Assembly (NCBI GenBank): GCA_003152255.1
Contig: PLZT01000343.1
Location: forward strand, 1-5,465
DNA length: 5,465 bases
Reading direction: 5' to 3'
Origin: Methylocystaceae bacterium
Lineage (GTDB): Bacteria > Pseudomonadota > Alphaproteobacteria > Rhizobiales > Beijerinckiaceae
Part shown: one piece after another, positions 1 to 5,465 of the stretch
How positions within the stretch are numbered: the first letter of the stretch is position 1
Layout: each line of letters opens with the position of its first letter
Position numbers and translations under genes: made by a program
The notes under the pieces: generated by a model
Databases searched by the model: none
Told to the model about the DNA's origin: nothing
What the model saw: the letters and a program-made list of their open reading frames with translations, nothing else

Positions 1-212
1 ATGAGCGTCCCTACCGGGAATTCCGCGCACCGCCATTTAGCAGATTGAGGCTTCAGCGATTTCAATCTCTTGGGCATCCGTGAGCAATCGTTGGCCGCAG
101 CGGAGGCCGCGCGCACAGCGACGGGGACGTTGACGACTGACCAAATTGCGTGTGAGGTGCGCCTCGCCTTCGGCATCAAAAATGCTCGTATCACGCTTGT
201 AAGAGAACAAGA
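1..212. other. Left-edge region without a supported gene
   Basis: No gene can be called with confidence here. The plus strand has a tiny ORF of 15 codons from the ATG at 1, and a reading frame open from 49 to 249. Entered at TTG 70, that frame would give 59 residues, Ala- and Thr-rich at first, ending 37 bp inside the next gene. It has no good ribosome binding site and I do not recognise the product. It could be a small gene, the decayed end of a larger one, or chance. The minus strand at 14-34 carries a copy of the short repeat described separately. No convincing promoter for the gene at 213 was found. Confidence 0.4.
14..34 (-). repeat. Divergent copy of the GTGCGGAATT repeat
   Basis: Read on the minus strand, this stretch contains CGGTGCGCGGAATTCCC. 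It resembles the core of the copy at 1994-2029 (CGGTGCGGAATTTC) apart from a two-base insertion and one substitution. It is inverted relative to that copy, so the two flank the three unknown genes. The match is short and could be chance. It is listed because better copies exist elsewhere in the window. Confidence 0.3.
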
Positions 213-599
213 ATGTTCAAATATATTGGCGATCAGGCGGACAGGTTGAGCGGTGGCTTGGTCGGCGCAACCTTAGGTGTGGTTTTTTCAATGTCGGCAA
301 AGTCCATCGGAGGCGCAACAGCATTCTTGGTTACATTTTTTACGCTCTTTTGTCTTCAAAGACTACCACGGTATTTAGCGCGAGAAAGAAATAACAATGG
401 AATGCGGCGCGCGTTTTTGATTTATGTTATTTTCTTTGGTTTGTGGCTAGGGGCAACGATTTACTTTTGTAATTTGAACGTGTTTCAGGAGGGATGGAGT
501 GCAGAAGTCATAGATTTGCGCGTTTTGTTAGCGCTATTTACGCTTTTGATAGCTAGCGTGGTTTCCATAGTATCGGCAACCATCGAGGGAATCGAATAG
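213..599 (+). CDS. Small multi-pass membrane protein of unknown function
   Basis: I do not recognise this 128-residue protein. Its hydrophobic stretches fit about four membrane segments, near residues 14-28 (weak), 33-49, 67-87 and 103-122. The loop at 50-66 is rich in arginine (R50, R53, R57, R59, R65, R66), so by the positive-inside rule it should be cytoplasmic. That puts both termini in the cytoplasm, with a short periplasmic loop near 88-102. No signal peptide cleavage site or catalytic motif is visible. The ATG at 213 has only a weak purine-rich site (AAGAGA) upstream, so the start is moderately secure. Base composition is clearly poorer in GC than comEC and lexA, which suggests acquired DNA. 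The next gene starts 15 bp after the stop, which suggests an operon. A membrane partner, immunity or anchor role is possible but unsupported. Confidence 0.65.
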   Translation: MFKYIGDQADRLSGGLVGATLGVVFSMSAKSIGGATAFLVTFFTLFCLQRLPRYLARERNNNGMRRAFLIYVIFFGLWLGATIYFCNLNVFQEGWSAEVIDLRVLLALFTLLIASVVSIVSATIEGIE

Positions 600-614
600 G
601 GAGGAGTATGCGAT

Positions 615-1118
615 ATGGACAATGCCTTTGGTGCTTGGGCAGTCGCAGCAGTGGTTCTCGCTGGCGGCGGAGTGATGATCCTGTTGGTCAGACATTGGAC
701 GGGGGCGTCAGTCGCAGAGATTCTATTCAAGTGGGATCCGCGAGAGGCGAGAAAGAGTTCGTCGCGCACGGCTCAATTAATTGAACGCGATGAAGGCAGC
801 CAAAGCGGTCTCGAACCGGCGCTAATACGCGCGCGACGACACTCTGAGGTCTTAGCAAAGGCTGCCAAGAGTTTTGAGATGGCGCGCAGACTAGCCGCGT
901 CGAAAGAGGCGTTTTCATCGTTCACTCCGCCTACGCGAGCAATCGAAATAGGAGAGCACAAACTCGCTTCCTTAAGTAATGTCTACAACGCGCACCGACT
1001 TAAAGGGCTTGAACGGCGACACTATCATTCTAAGCAAGCTCGTCACGCTACTTTAGCGTCGATCGACGGACGACCAGATCAGCAACAATCATCGAGAAAC
1101 GGGGTCATGTCCCACTAA
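615..1118 (+). CDS. Single-pass membrane-anchored basic protein, unknown function
   Basis: I do not recognise this 167-residue protein. Residues 5-25 form one hydrophobic segment (alanine, valine, glycine, leucine) ending in an Arg-His pair. This suggests an uncleaved N-terminal anchor with the rest of the chain in the cytoplasm. The remainder is hydrophilic and strongly basic. Residues 67-100 look like an amphipathic, possibly coiled-coil helix rich in Ala, Arg, Lys and Glu. Residues 127-145 are rich in His and Arg, and the C-terminus is polar and probably disordered. A basic cytoplasmic tail could contact nucleic acid or acidic lipid, but that is inference. The ATG at 615 is well chosen: GGGAGGAG at 599-606 lies 8 bases upstream. 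The ATG at 608 is in another frame. The 15-bp gap to the preceding gene suggests they are co-transcribed. Confidence 0.62.
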   Translation: MDNAFGAWAVAAVVLAGGGVMILLVRHWTGASVAEILFKWDPREARKSSSRTAQLIERDEGSQSGLEPALIRARRHSEVLAKAAKSFEMARRLAASKEAFSSFTPPTRAIEIGEHKLASLSNVYNAHRLKGLERRHYHSKQARHATLASIDGRPDQQQSSRNGVMSH

Positions 1119-1166
1119 GAAGTGAAGGGTGGACTATTTCTATAGGAAATCCGCAGAATCACTTCT
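1118..1166 (+). other. Potential nested hairpin between two unknown genes
   Basis: A perfect 8-bp inverted repeat, AGAAGTGA at 1118-1125 and TCACTTCT at 1159-1166, starts in the stop codon of the gene before it. Inside the loop a second stem pairs ATTTC at 1136-1140 with GAAAT at 1146-1150 and, past a three-base bulge, GG at 1131-1132 with CC at 1151-1152. The result is a two-tier RNA stem in the 72-bp gap. No T-run follows, so it is not a classical intrinsic terminator. It could be an RNA processing or stability element, or chance. Confidence 0.35.
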
Positions 1167-1180
1167 CAGAAGAAAACAAA

Positions 1181-1184
1181 GAGG
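1181..1184 (+). promoter_or_regulatory. Shine-Dalgarno site for the TTG-started gene at 1191
   Basis: GAGG at 1181-1184 lies six bases before the TTG at 1191. The frame is open back to the stop at 1143-1145, but it contains no ATG, GTG or other TTG upstream of 1191. This site therefore decides the start. Confidence 0.55.
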
Positions 1185-1190
1185 TGGACG

Positions 1191-1898
1191 TTGAAAGCGC
1201 TTCCCAGCACGGGCTACATTGGCTTCGACGAACAATTGAAAGCCATCTTCGATCTCAATCCGCAGCGTGCCGAGGAAATAATTCGGGGGGCTAATGGCGA
1301 CGTTCGCCAAATCGCGGACGAGATTAACAATGACGCTCTTCGCGCCGCGATAGCGCTTGAGGACGAGAAGCTTTTTCAGCAATTTGCAAGAGCGCATCCA
1401 AGCCAACTCGTTCCGATTTTAACAGAGGCTCGAGATATTACCCGTCGAATCTTTGGTAGTATCTTAAAAGATCAAGCAAAATTGAAAGAGATCGAGAACG
1501 CGATTGGTGATTGGCCACCAGAAGATTTCCAGAAATACTACGCTAATTTGGACATTATACAGGGGATACACACTTCGTCAGAGTGGATGATTTCTGATGG
1601 AGACGTAACGCCAAAGATAAGGGTTCATTTTACTTCAGGAAATGAGAGGATTATACTTAACTCTGCGCTTGATTGGGATGATCTTGTGTTCGTCGTATAC
1701 CGACTTACGCAAGCGTTGCGAGAGGATATTGACAACTTAGGGCTGCTTACGCCCGAAAAAAGGTCAGAGTTTAACTTAAAGAATGAATATGGTGATCGCG
1801 TTGCGAAGAGGATTTCCCATATTCGGAAGGATATAGAAGTAATTCAAGAGAAGTTCTGCGAATTAGGTTTTTCTAAAAGCGATTTCGGATGTGACTAA
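1191..1898 (+). CDS. Soluble helical protein of unknown function
   Basis: I do not recognise this 235-residue protein. It has no membrane segment or signal peptide. Residues 12-105 are mainly charged, predicted-helical sequence (about 12-33, 36-69, 71-104). The middle, about 106-160, is mixed, with an aromatic patch (W108, F113, Y116, Y117) and a strand-like stretch at 142-157. It ends in the acidic-aromatic motif DWDDL at 161-165. Residues 166-228 again look helical and may form a coiled coil near 204-225. No known catalytic signature is visible. The start is TTG with GAGG six bases upstream. The gene shares strand and low GC with the two membrane-protein genes before it, from which it is separated by 72 bp and a potential hairpin. 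It may be the cytosolic partner of that pair, which is inference from position only. Length and frame quality make it a credible gene. Confidence 0.75.
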   Translation: MKALPSTGYIGFDEQLKAIFDLNPQRAEEIIRGANGDVRQIADEINNDALRAAIALEDEKLFQQFARAHPSQLVPILTEARDITRRIFGSILKDQAKLKEIENAIGDWPPEDFQKYYANLDIIQGIHTSSEWMISDGDVTPKIRVHFTSGNERIILNSALDWDDLVFVVYRLTQALREDIDNLGLLTPEKRSEFNLKNEYGDRVAKRISHIRKDIEVIQEKFCELGFSKSDFGCD

Positions 1899-1993
1899 GG
1901 CAGGGCGCGACGTAGGATAGGCCCTATTCCCGTCTGTGCAAATCTCAAGAATTTCGTTCCAAATTCAAGACATTGAAAAATCGACGTATTTTC

Positions 1994-2029
1994 TGTGCAA
2001 AACTCCGGTGCGGAATTTCTCGCTGATTT
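1994..2029 (+). repeat. GTGCGGAATT repeat, copy upstream of comEC
   Basis: This 36-base stretch matches the minus-strand copy at 5342-5376 in 27 of 36 aligned columns by hand, with one gap. The match includes an uninterrupted GTGCGGAATT core and shared flanks (TG-GCAAAA before the core, TGATTT after it). The two copies are in opposite orientation and enclose comEC and lexA. It may be a dispersed intergenic repeat or a protein-binding site. I do not recognise the family. Confidence 0.45.
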
Positions 2030-2166
2030 TGCGGCTTGGCGGAGACCGAGGGGACCACCGCTTCGCGCCAGGATCAAAAATCCAATTCGCCCGCTTCCGA
2101 AAGGTGCCCCGCGGTGACAGACTCTTTCGCGCCGGATAGACTGCTTTTCTTCGCGGCGACGTGGAT

Positions 2167-2171
2167 TTGAG
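2167..2171 (+). promoter_or_regulatory. Probable Shine-Dalgarno site for comEC
   Basis: TGAGG lies 11 bases before the TTG at 2183. The comEC frame has a stop at 2174-2176, so TTG 2183 is the earliest start available. No in-frame ATG or GTG precedes the first membrane segments, so this site supports the TTG start. Confidence 0.4.
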
Positions 2172-2182
2172 GCTGAACGCAA

Positions 2183-4448
2183 TTGCAGGACGTCGCGCGG
2201 ACCGCGCAAGAAGCTCTCCACTCCGACCAGGGCCGCGCGCCTTTTTTCGGGGCGTTGGCGCTTTCCTTTCGCGCTGCCGTCGCGGCGGCGATTGAAAAGG
2301 AGGTCGCGCTGCGGCGGCCCTTTTTGTGGACGCCGGTCGCCGCCGGCGCCGGGGCGCTGCTGTATTTTTCCGCCGACCACGAGCCCTCGCTTGCCTTCGC
2401 CCTGGCGCTGTTCGCGGCTTTCGCTTTCGGCGCCTTTCGCGCCCGCGAAACCCCGCGTTTTTTCGCGCCGCTGCTGCTTTTGGCCTGCGTTAGCGGCGGC
2501 TTTTTCTCGGCCTGCTGGCGCGCGGCGCGGGTCGACGCGCCGATCCTGCCGCGCATCGGAATCGGGTTTCTGACCGGCTTCGTCGAAGAGGTGGATTTGC
2601 GCCGCGCCGGCGCGCGTTTCGTGCTGCGCGTCGCCAGCGCCGAAGGATTGCCGGGCGAAGCGGCGCCGGCGCGCGTGCGGCTCACGACGCGCGGCGAGCC
2701 CAATTTCAAGGCGGGCGATTTCATCGCGCTTAAGGCGCGCCTGCTGCCGCCGGCCCACGCCTCGCTGCCCGGCGGCTACGACTTCGCCCGCGACGCCTTC
2801 TTTTTAGGGCTTGGCGCGGTGGGCAGCGCGCTGGGGCGGGTCGAAGTGATGCCGCCGCCCGATCCGGAGCCGCTGTCGTTGCGCTTTTTCGCCGCCGTCG
2901 ACCGCGCCCGCAACGCGCTAGCGTTTCGCGTTTACAACGAGTTGCAGGGCGACGCGGGCGCCATCGCCGCCGCCATGGTGACTGGCAAGCGCGACTTTTT
3001 GTCTGATAACGCCAAGGAATTGATCCGCCGCGCCGGAATTTTTCATGTCGTGACAATTTCCGGCGTTCAAATGAGCTTGGTGGCCGGGATTTTTTTCGTC
3101 GGCCTGCGCCGGCTGTTCGCCTGTTCGCGAACTTTGGCGCTCAATTATCCGATCAAGAAATGGGCGGCGGCGTTGGCGATTTTCGCCGCGATTCTTTACG
3201 ATCTCGGCACGGGCTCACGCGTTGGCGCCGAGCGGGCGCTGGTGATGACGCTGGTGATGCTCGTCGCCGTGTTGTTCGACCGGCCCGCCTTGTCGATGCG
3301 CAATCTCGCCTGGGCGGCGTTTTTCGTTTTGGCGTTCGAGCCCGAAGCTTTGCTGGGCGCAAGTTTCCAACTTTCCTTCGCCGCCGTCGCCGCGCTGATC
3401 GCGGTGTTCGAGGCCCGGGGTGAAAGCCGCGCGGCGATGCGCGACGGGCGGAGCATTGTGCGCGCGGATGGGTCGCCGATGCGCGTTTTTGCGCGTTTTT
3501 GGCGCGGCGTCTCGGCCGGACCGGGGGCGGCCCTGTTCGCCACCTTCTGCGCGACTTCGGCCACGGCCTCCTTCATGGCCAATGACTTCCATGAACTCAG
3601 CCCCTATGTCCTGATCGGCAACCCCTTGACCCTGGCCATCATCGAATTCTTCGCCGTGCCCTGCGCGTTGCTCGGCGCGGCGCTGTATCCGCTCGGGCTC
3701 GACGCATTTGGTGTGGCGCTATCTTGGGCTCGGCATCGACCTCATTACTTACCTCGCGAAGCTGATCGCCAGCGCGCCCGGCGCCGATTTTCCGGTGAAA
3801 AGCTTCGCACCCTGGGCGATATTCTTTCTCGCGCTGGCGTTGCTCTCGGCTGTTCTTTGGCGCAGCCTGCTGTTGCGGGCGACTGCCATTCCTTTACTCG
3901 TAATCGGTTTGATCGGCGCCTCGTCCTTTTCGGGCTTCGACCTCGCCGTGGGCGCGAACGGCGAGTCCGCGGCGGTGCGGCAGGCCGGCGGCGGTCTCGC
4001 GTTGCTTGGCCGCAAGCCCGACGGCTTCGCCGCGGAACAATGGCTGCGCGCCGACGCCGATTCTCGTTCGCCGCGCGATGCGGCGGGCGGCGTCGCTTGC
4101 GACGACTCCGGCTGCGTCGCACGCGCGATCGACGGCAAGCTGGTGGCGCTGGTCGAGAAACGCGAGGCGCTGATCGAGGATTGCGCCCGCGCCGCGATCG
4201 TGGTGACCCCGCTGTTCGCGCCGCAAGGCTGCGGCGCCCCGGTCGTGATCGACCGGCGCAGACTGGAGGAGACCGGCGCGATCACGCTGCGGCTGATCAG
4301 CGCGCGCGTCGAATGGACGACGGCGCGTTCGCGCGGGGAGGACCGGCCCTGGTCGCGCGCGCCGCGCCAGCGCCCCGGGCTTTTGCCGAGCGACGAGACG
4401 GAGCATGACGCGGGCGCCGAGGAAATTTCCGCGCAAGCCGAGCCGTGA
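2183..4448 (+). pseudogene. comEC: ComEC/Rec2-family DNA uptake channel, frameshifted
   Basis: ComEC is the inner-membrane channel that carries transforming single-stranded DNA into the cytoplasm. Membrane segments near residues 45-110 are followed by a soluble OB-like (DUF4131-type) domain at about 116-195 with PGGYDFARD at 196-204. Then comes the polytopic Competence domain, with ISGVQMS at 292-298 (family usually ISGLH) and GASFQLSF at 392-399. After F509 (3707-3709) the first frame turns arginine-rich and meaningless up to 4408. The family sequence resumes one base later at 3711 as VWRYLGLGIDL, runs through more membrane segments, and stops at 4448. Rejoined, it gives about 754 residues, normal for Rhizobiales. 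The C-terminal domain keeps four cysteines but has a single histidine, so the HxHxDH metal site of other ComEC proteins is absent. The start is TTG. The gene converges on lexA 17 bp away. Read literally, it is broken unless the extra base is a sequence error. Confidence 0.9.
3707..3713 (+). other. Frameshift site in comEC
   Basis: The bases TTTGGTG hold one base too many. Reading GAC GCA TTT and then skipping one G continues as GTG TGG CGC TAT, which restores the family sequence LDAF-VWRY. The stretch is only two Ts and Gs deep, not a long homopolymer. I see no stop codon or strong secondary signal that would suggest programmed +1 frameshifting. Confidence 0.85.
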
Positions 4449-4465
4449 GGTCGACCCGCGCATGG

Positions 4466-5173
4466 TCAATATTTCCGCAGCAGACTGATCAGCTTGCCCT
4501 GGATGCGGACGCGGTCGGGTCCGAAGATGCGGGTTTCATAGGCGGGATTGGCGGCCTCCAGCGCGATCGAGGCGCCGCGCTTGCGCAGGCGTTTCAGGGT
4601 CGCCTCCTCCTCGTCGATCAAAGCGACGACGATATCGCCGGTCTCGGCCTGATCCTGCTTCTTGATCACCACGGTGTCGCCGTCGAGAATGCCGGCCTCG
4701 ATCATCGAATCGCCGCGCACTTCGAGCGCGAAATGTTCGCCGTTGGACAAGAGGTCGGGCGGCAGGCTGATGGTGTGGCTGCGCGACTGGATCGCCGAGA
4801 TCGGCGTGCCGGCGGCGATGCGCCCCATCACGGGGATCGCGACCTGCTGATCCTCTAGTTCCTCCTGGCGTTCGTGCAAGGGGCGGACGCGGCCGAGATT
4901 GCCCTCGATGACGCTGGGCGAGAATTTGCGGGCGCGATTGGCGCTGGGCGGGGTCGAGGATTCGGGCAGGCGCAGCACTTCGAGCGCACGGGCCCGATTT
5001 GGCAGGCGGCGGATGAAGCCGCGCTCCTCGAGCGCTAGAATCAGCCGGTGAATCCCGGACTTCGAGCGCAAATCGAGCGCGTCCTTCATCTCGTCGAAGG
5101 AGGGCGGCACGCCGGTCTCCTTCAGCCGCTCGTGAATGAAACGCAAGAGATCGCTTTGTTTTTTCGTCAGCAT
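4466..5173 (-). CDS. lexA: LexA, SOS response repressor and self-cleaving protease
   Basis: LexA represses DNA-repair genes and inactivates itself when RecA-ssDNA stimulates its autocleavage. The 235-residue protein has the N-terminal winged helix (about 1-66), with [12 protein letters not shown] at 24-35 and the recognition helix near 37-52. A linker rich in Ser, Pro and charge spans about 70-110. The S24-type peptidase domain runs from about 111 to 232. The cleavage site is A121-G122, the nucleophile is S156 in GDSM, and the general base is K194 in ATLKR, so all essential residues are present. I chose ATG 5173 because GGGAG lies ten bases upstream and the family begins MLTKKQ. The in-frame start at 5251 would add 26 unrelated residues and lies almost at the predicted transcription start. 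The gene converges on comEC and is GC-rich core DNA. Confidence 0.97.
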   Translation of the reverse strand: MLTKKQSDLLRFIHERLKETGVPPSFDEMKDALDLRSKSGIHRLILALEERGFIRRLPNRARALEVLRLPESSTPPSANRARKFSPSVIEGNLGRVRPLHERQEELEDQQVAIPVMGRIAAGTPISAIQSRSHTISLPPDLLSNGEHFALEVRGDSMIEAGILDGDTVVIKKQDQAETGDIVVALIDEEEATLKRLRKRGASIALEAANPAYETRIFGPDRVRIQGKLISLLRKY

Positions 5174-5183
5174 CGCCAGAAAT

Positions 5184-5188
5184 CTCCC
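5184..5188 (-). promoter_or_regulatory. Shine-Dalgarno site for lexA
   Basis: Read on the minus strand, GGGAG lies ten bases before the ATG at 5173. This fixes the start at the family-typical MLTKKQ and argues against the upstream in-frame ATG at 5251. Confidence 0.6.
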
Positions 5189-5263
5189 GGGAGCCCGGTC
5201 GAATAGGGCTCCAACCGCCTGAGGGCGATCGTGGCCGCCGCTCATAAACAAATCATGAACGTC

Positions 5264-5292
5264 AGCATAATTGTTCGCGCTGCGTTCCGCAA
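5264..5292 (-). promoter_or_regulatory. lexA promoter (-35 and -10)
   Basis: Read on the minus strand, TTGCGG (5287-5292) and TATGCT (5264-5269) are separated by exactly 17 bases. This is a good match to a housekeeping sigma-70 promoter (TTGACA, TATAAT). Transcription would start near 5257, giving a leader of about 84 bases before the ATG at 5173. The LexA operator fills most of the spacer. Confidence 0.7.
5273..5287 (-). promoter_or_regulatory. LexA operator (alphaproteobacterial SOS box)
   Basis: The plus strand reads GTTC-GCGCTGC-GTTC, which is GAAC-N7-GAAC on the minus strand. This is the direct-repeat SOS box established for Alphaproteobacteria, unlike the E. coli CTG-N10-CAG palindrome. 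It touches the -35 hexamer and lies inside the spacer, so LexA bound here should block RNA polymerase and repress its own gene. Confidence 0.9.
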
Positions 5293-5341
5293 GCGCATTC
5301 GAGATATGGGGTAAATTTCGACCGCTTGGCGCTGGAGGCGG

Positions 5342-5376
5342 AAATCACTGGGAATTCCGCACATAACTTTTGCGCA
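5342..5376 (-). repeat. GTGCGGAATT repeat, copy upstream of lexA
   Basis: On the minus strand this reads TGCGCAAAAG, a short variable stretch, GTGCGGAATTCC, then TGATTT. It is the inverted partner of the copy at 1994-2029 (27 of 36 aligned columns identical, one gap). It lies about 50 bp upstream of the lexA -35 hexamer. Confidence 0.45.
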
Positions 5377-5414
5377 AGCCAATCCTTCGATATGTATACG
5401 GACGTTTTCATTGT

Positions 5415-5437
5415 GGAAATGCTGAATTTCGCACAGG
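5415..5437 (-). repeat. Weaker relative of the GTGCGGAATT repeat
   Basis: On the minus strand this reads CCTGTGCGAAATTCAGC followed by ATTTCC. It shares TGTGCG-AATT and the trailing ATTT with the better copies, with small gaps. It has the same orientation as the copy at 5342-5376 and lies 38 bp beyond it. Confidence 0.3.
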
Positions 5438-5465
5438 CGAGGCTAAGAACCTGACTCGAAATTCA
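5423..5465. repeat. Perfect 9-bp inverted repeat at the right edge
   Basis: TGAATTTCG at 5423-5431 and CGAAATTCA at 5457-5465 are exact reverse complements separated by 25 bp. The right arm ends at the last base of the window, so the repeat could extend further. It may be a paired binding site or coincidence. Confidence 0.35.

Larger units (their letters stand above)
1899..2182. other. Intergenic region between the island and comEC
   Basis: No gene is supported in these 284 bp. The first half is AT-rich like the island, and from about 2040 the composition shifts to the GC-rich core pattern. This makes 1990-2040 the likely junction. The stretch holds a direct repeat TCTGTGCAAA (1933-1942 and 1992-2001). 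Each copy is followed by a GAATTTC motif (1949-1955 and 2013-2019). The best copy of the GTGCGGAATT repeat lies here too. I see no terminator with a T-run after the stop at 1898 and no clear promoter for comEC. Confidence 0.5.
5293..5465. other. Region upstream of lexA without a supported gene
   Basis: No gene is supported to the end of the window. A plus-strand frame stays open from 5248 to 5454. Its only usable starts, TTG 5326 (42 residues) and ATG 5392 (20 residues), lack a convincing ribosome binding site. The stretch is richer in AT than lexA and contains several motifs built on AATTTC or GAAATT, including the repeats listed separately. Confidence 0.4.

Noticed and set aside
205..218. 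GAAC-N6-GTTC overlapping the start codon at 213 as an SOS box
   Set aside because: Alphaproteobacterial boxes are direct repeats with N7, and Gram-positive boxes have N4. This spacing fits neither and is probably chance.
1914..1924. Palindrome ATAGGCCCTAT as a terminator after the third unknown gene
   Set aside because: The loop would be one base and no T-run follows, so it cannot form an intrinsic terminator.
1936..2139. 67-codon plus-strand ORF from GTG
   Set aside because: It spans the composition junction, lacks a ribosome binding site and covers the repeat motifs. The product shows no domain.
1895..2758. Long minus-strand ORFs opposite the comEC start
   Set aside because: They are Arg- and Gly-rich and follow from the high GC of comEC. 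The comEC protein on the other strand is recognisable.
3710..4408. Continuation of the first comEC frame to 4408
   Set aside because: The sequence becomes arginine-rich with no membrane segments, while the family sequence continues in the neighbouring frame, so this is out-of-frame translation.
4449..4456. GGTCGACC between the comEC and lexA stop codons as a bidirectional terminator
   Set aside because: It is a perfect palindrome without a loop, and there are no flanking T-runs.
5174..5251. N-terminal extension of LexA from the ATG at 5251
   Set aside because: The 26 added residues do not fit the family, the start would be almost at the predicted transcription start, and ATG 5173 has a good Shine-Dalgarno site and the expected MLTKKQ.
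5326..5454. 42-codon ORF upstream of lexA on the plus strand
   Set aside because: TTG start without a ribosome binding site, no recognisable product, and it runs through the repeat copies.

Overview
The window looks like chromosomal DNA from a GC-rich alphaproteobacterium of the order Rhizobiales (Hyphomicrobiales), possibly close to Methylocystis, Methylosinus or Beijerinckia. Three things support this. The LexA protein is of the alphaproteobacterial type. Its promoter carries the alphaproteobacterial SOS box GTTC-N7-GTTC. The ComEC protein has the variant motif ISGVQMS and a C-terminal domain without metal ligands, as I recall from Rhizobiales. The genus is inference only.

Region 1 (about 1-1990) is an accessory island of visibly lower GC. 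By hand count, 421-480 has 20 G/C in 60, against 43 in 60 at 2341-2400 inside comEC. It carries three same-strand genes I cannot assign to a family: a 128-aa protein with about four membrane segments (213-599), a 167-aa protein with one N-terminal membrane anchor and a basic tail (615-1118), and a 235-aa soluble, mostly helical protein (1191-1898, TTG start). The first two are 15 bp apart with a strong Shine-Dalgarno site between them and are probably co-transcribed. A nested RNA hairpin can be drawn in the 72-bp gap before the third.

Region 2 (about 2183-5292) is conserved core DNA. comEC (plus strand) and lexA (minus strand) converge with 17 bp between their stop codons. comEC encodes the inner-membrane channel for uptake of single-stranded DNA, but the reading frame here is broken by one extra base near 3707-3713. 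This is either a real pseudogene or a sequence error. lexA (235 aa) is intact, with all residues needed for self-cleavage. It has a recognisable promoter whose -35/-10 spacer contains the LexA box, so LexA should repress its own gene.

Region 3 (5293-5465) has no gene I can support. It contains short repeats built on the core TGTGCGGAATT. Relatives of this core also lie before comEC (1994-2029) and at the left edge of the window (14-34, minus strand). The copies alternate in orientation, flanking first the unknown three-gene group and then comEC-lexA. The possibly new element is the three-gene group with two membrane proteins. Its function cannot be read from the sequence.
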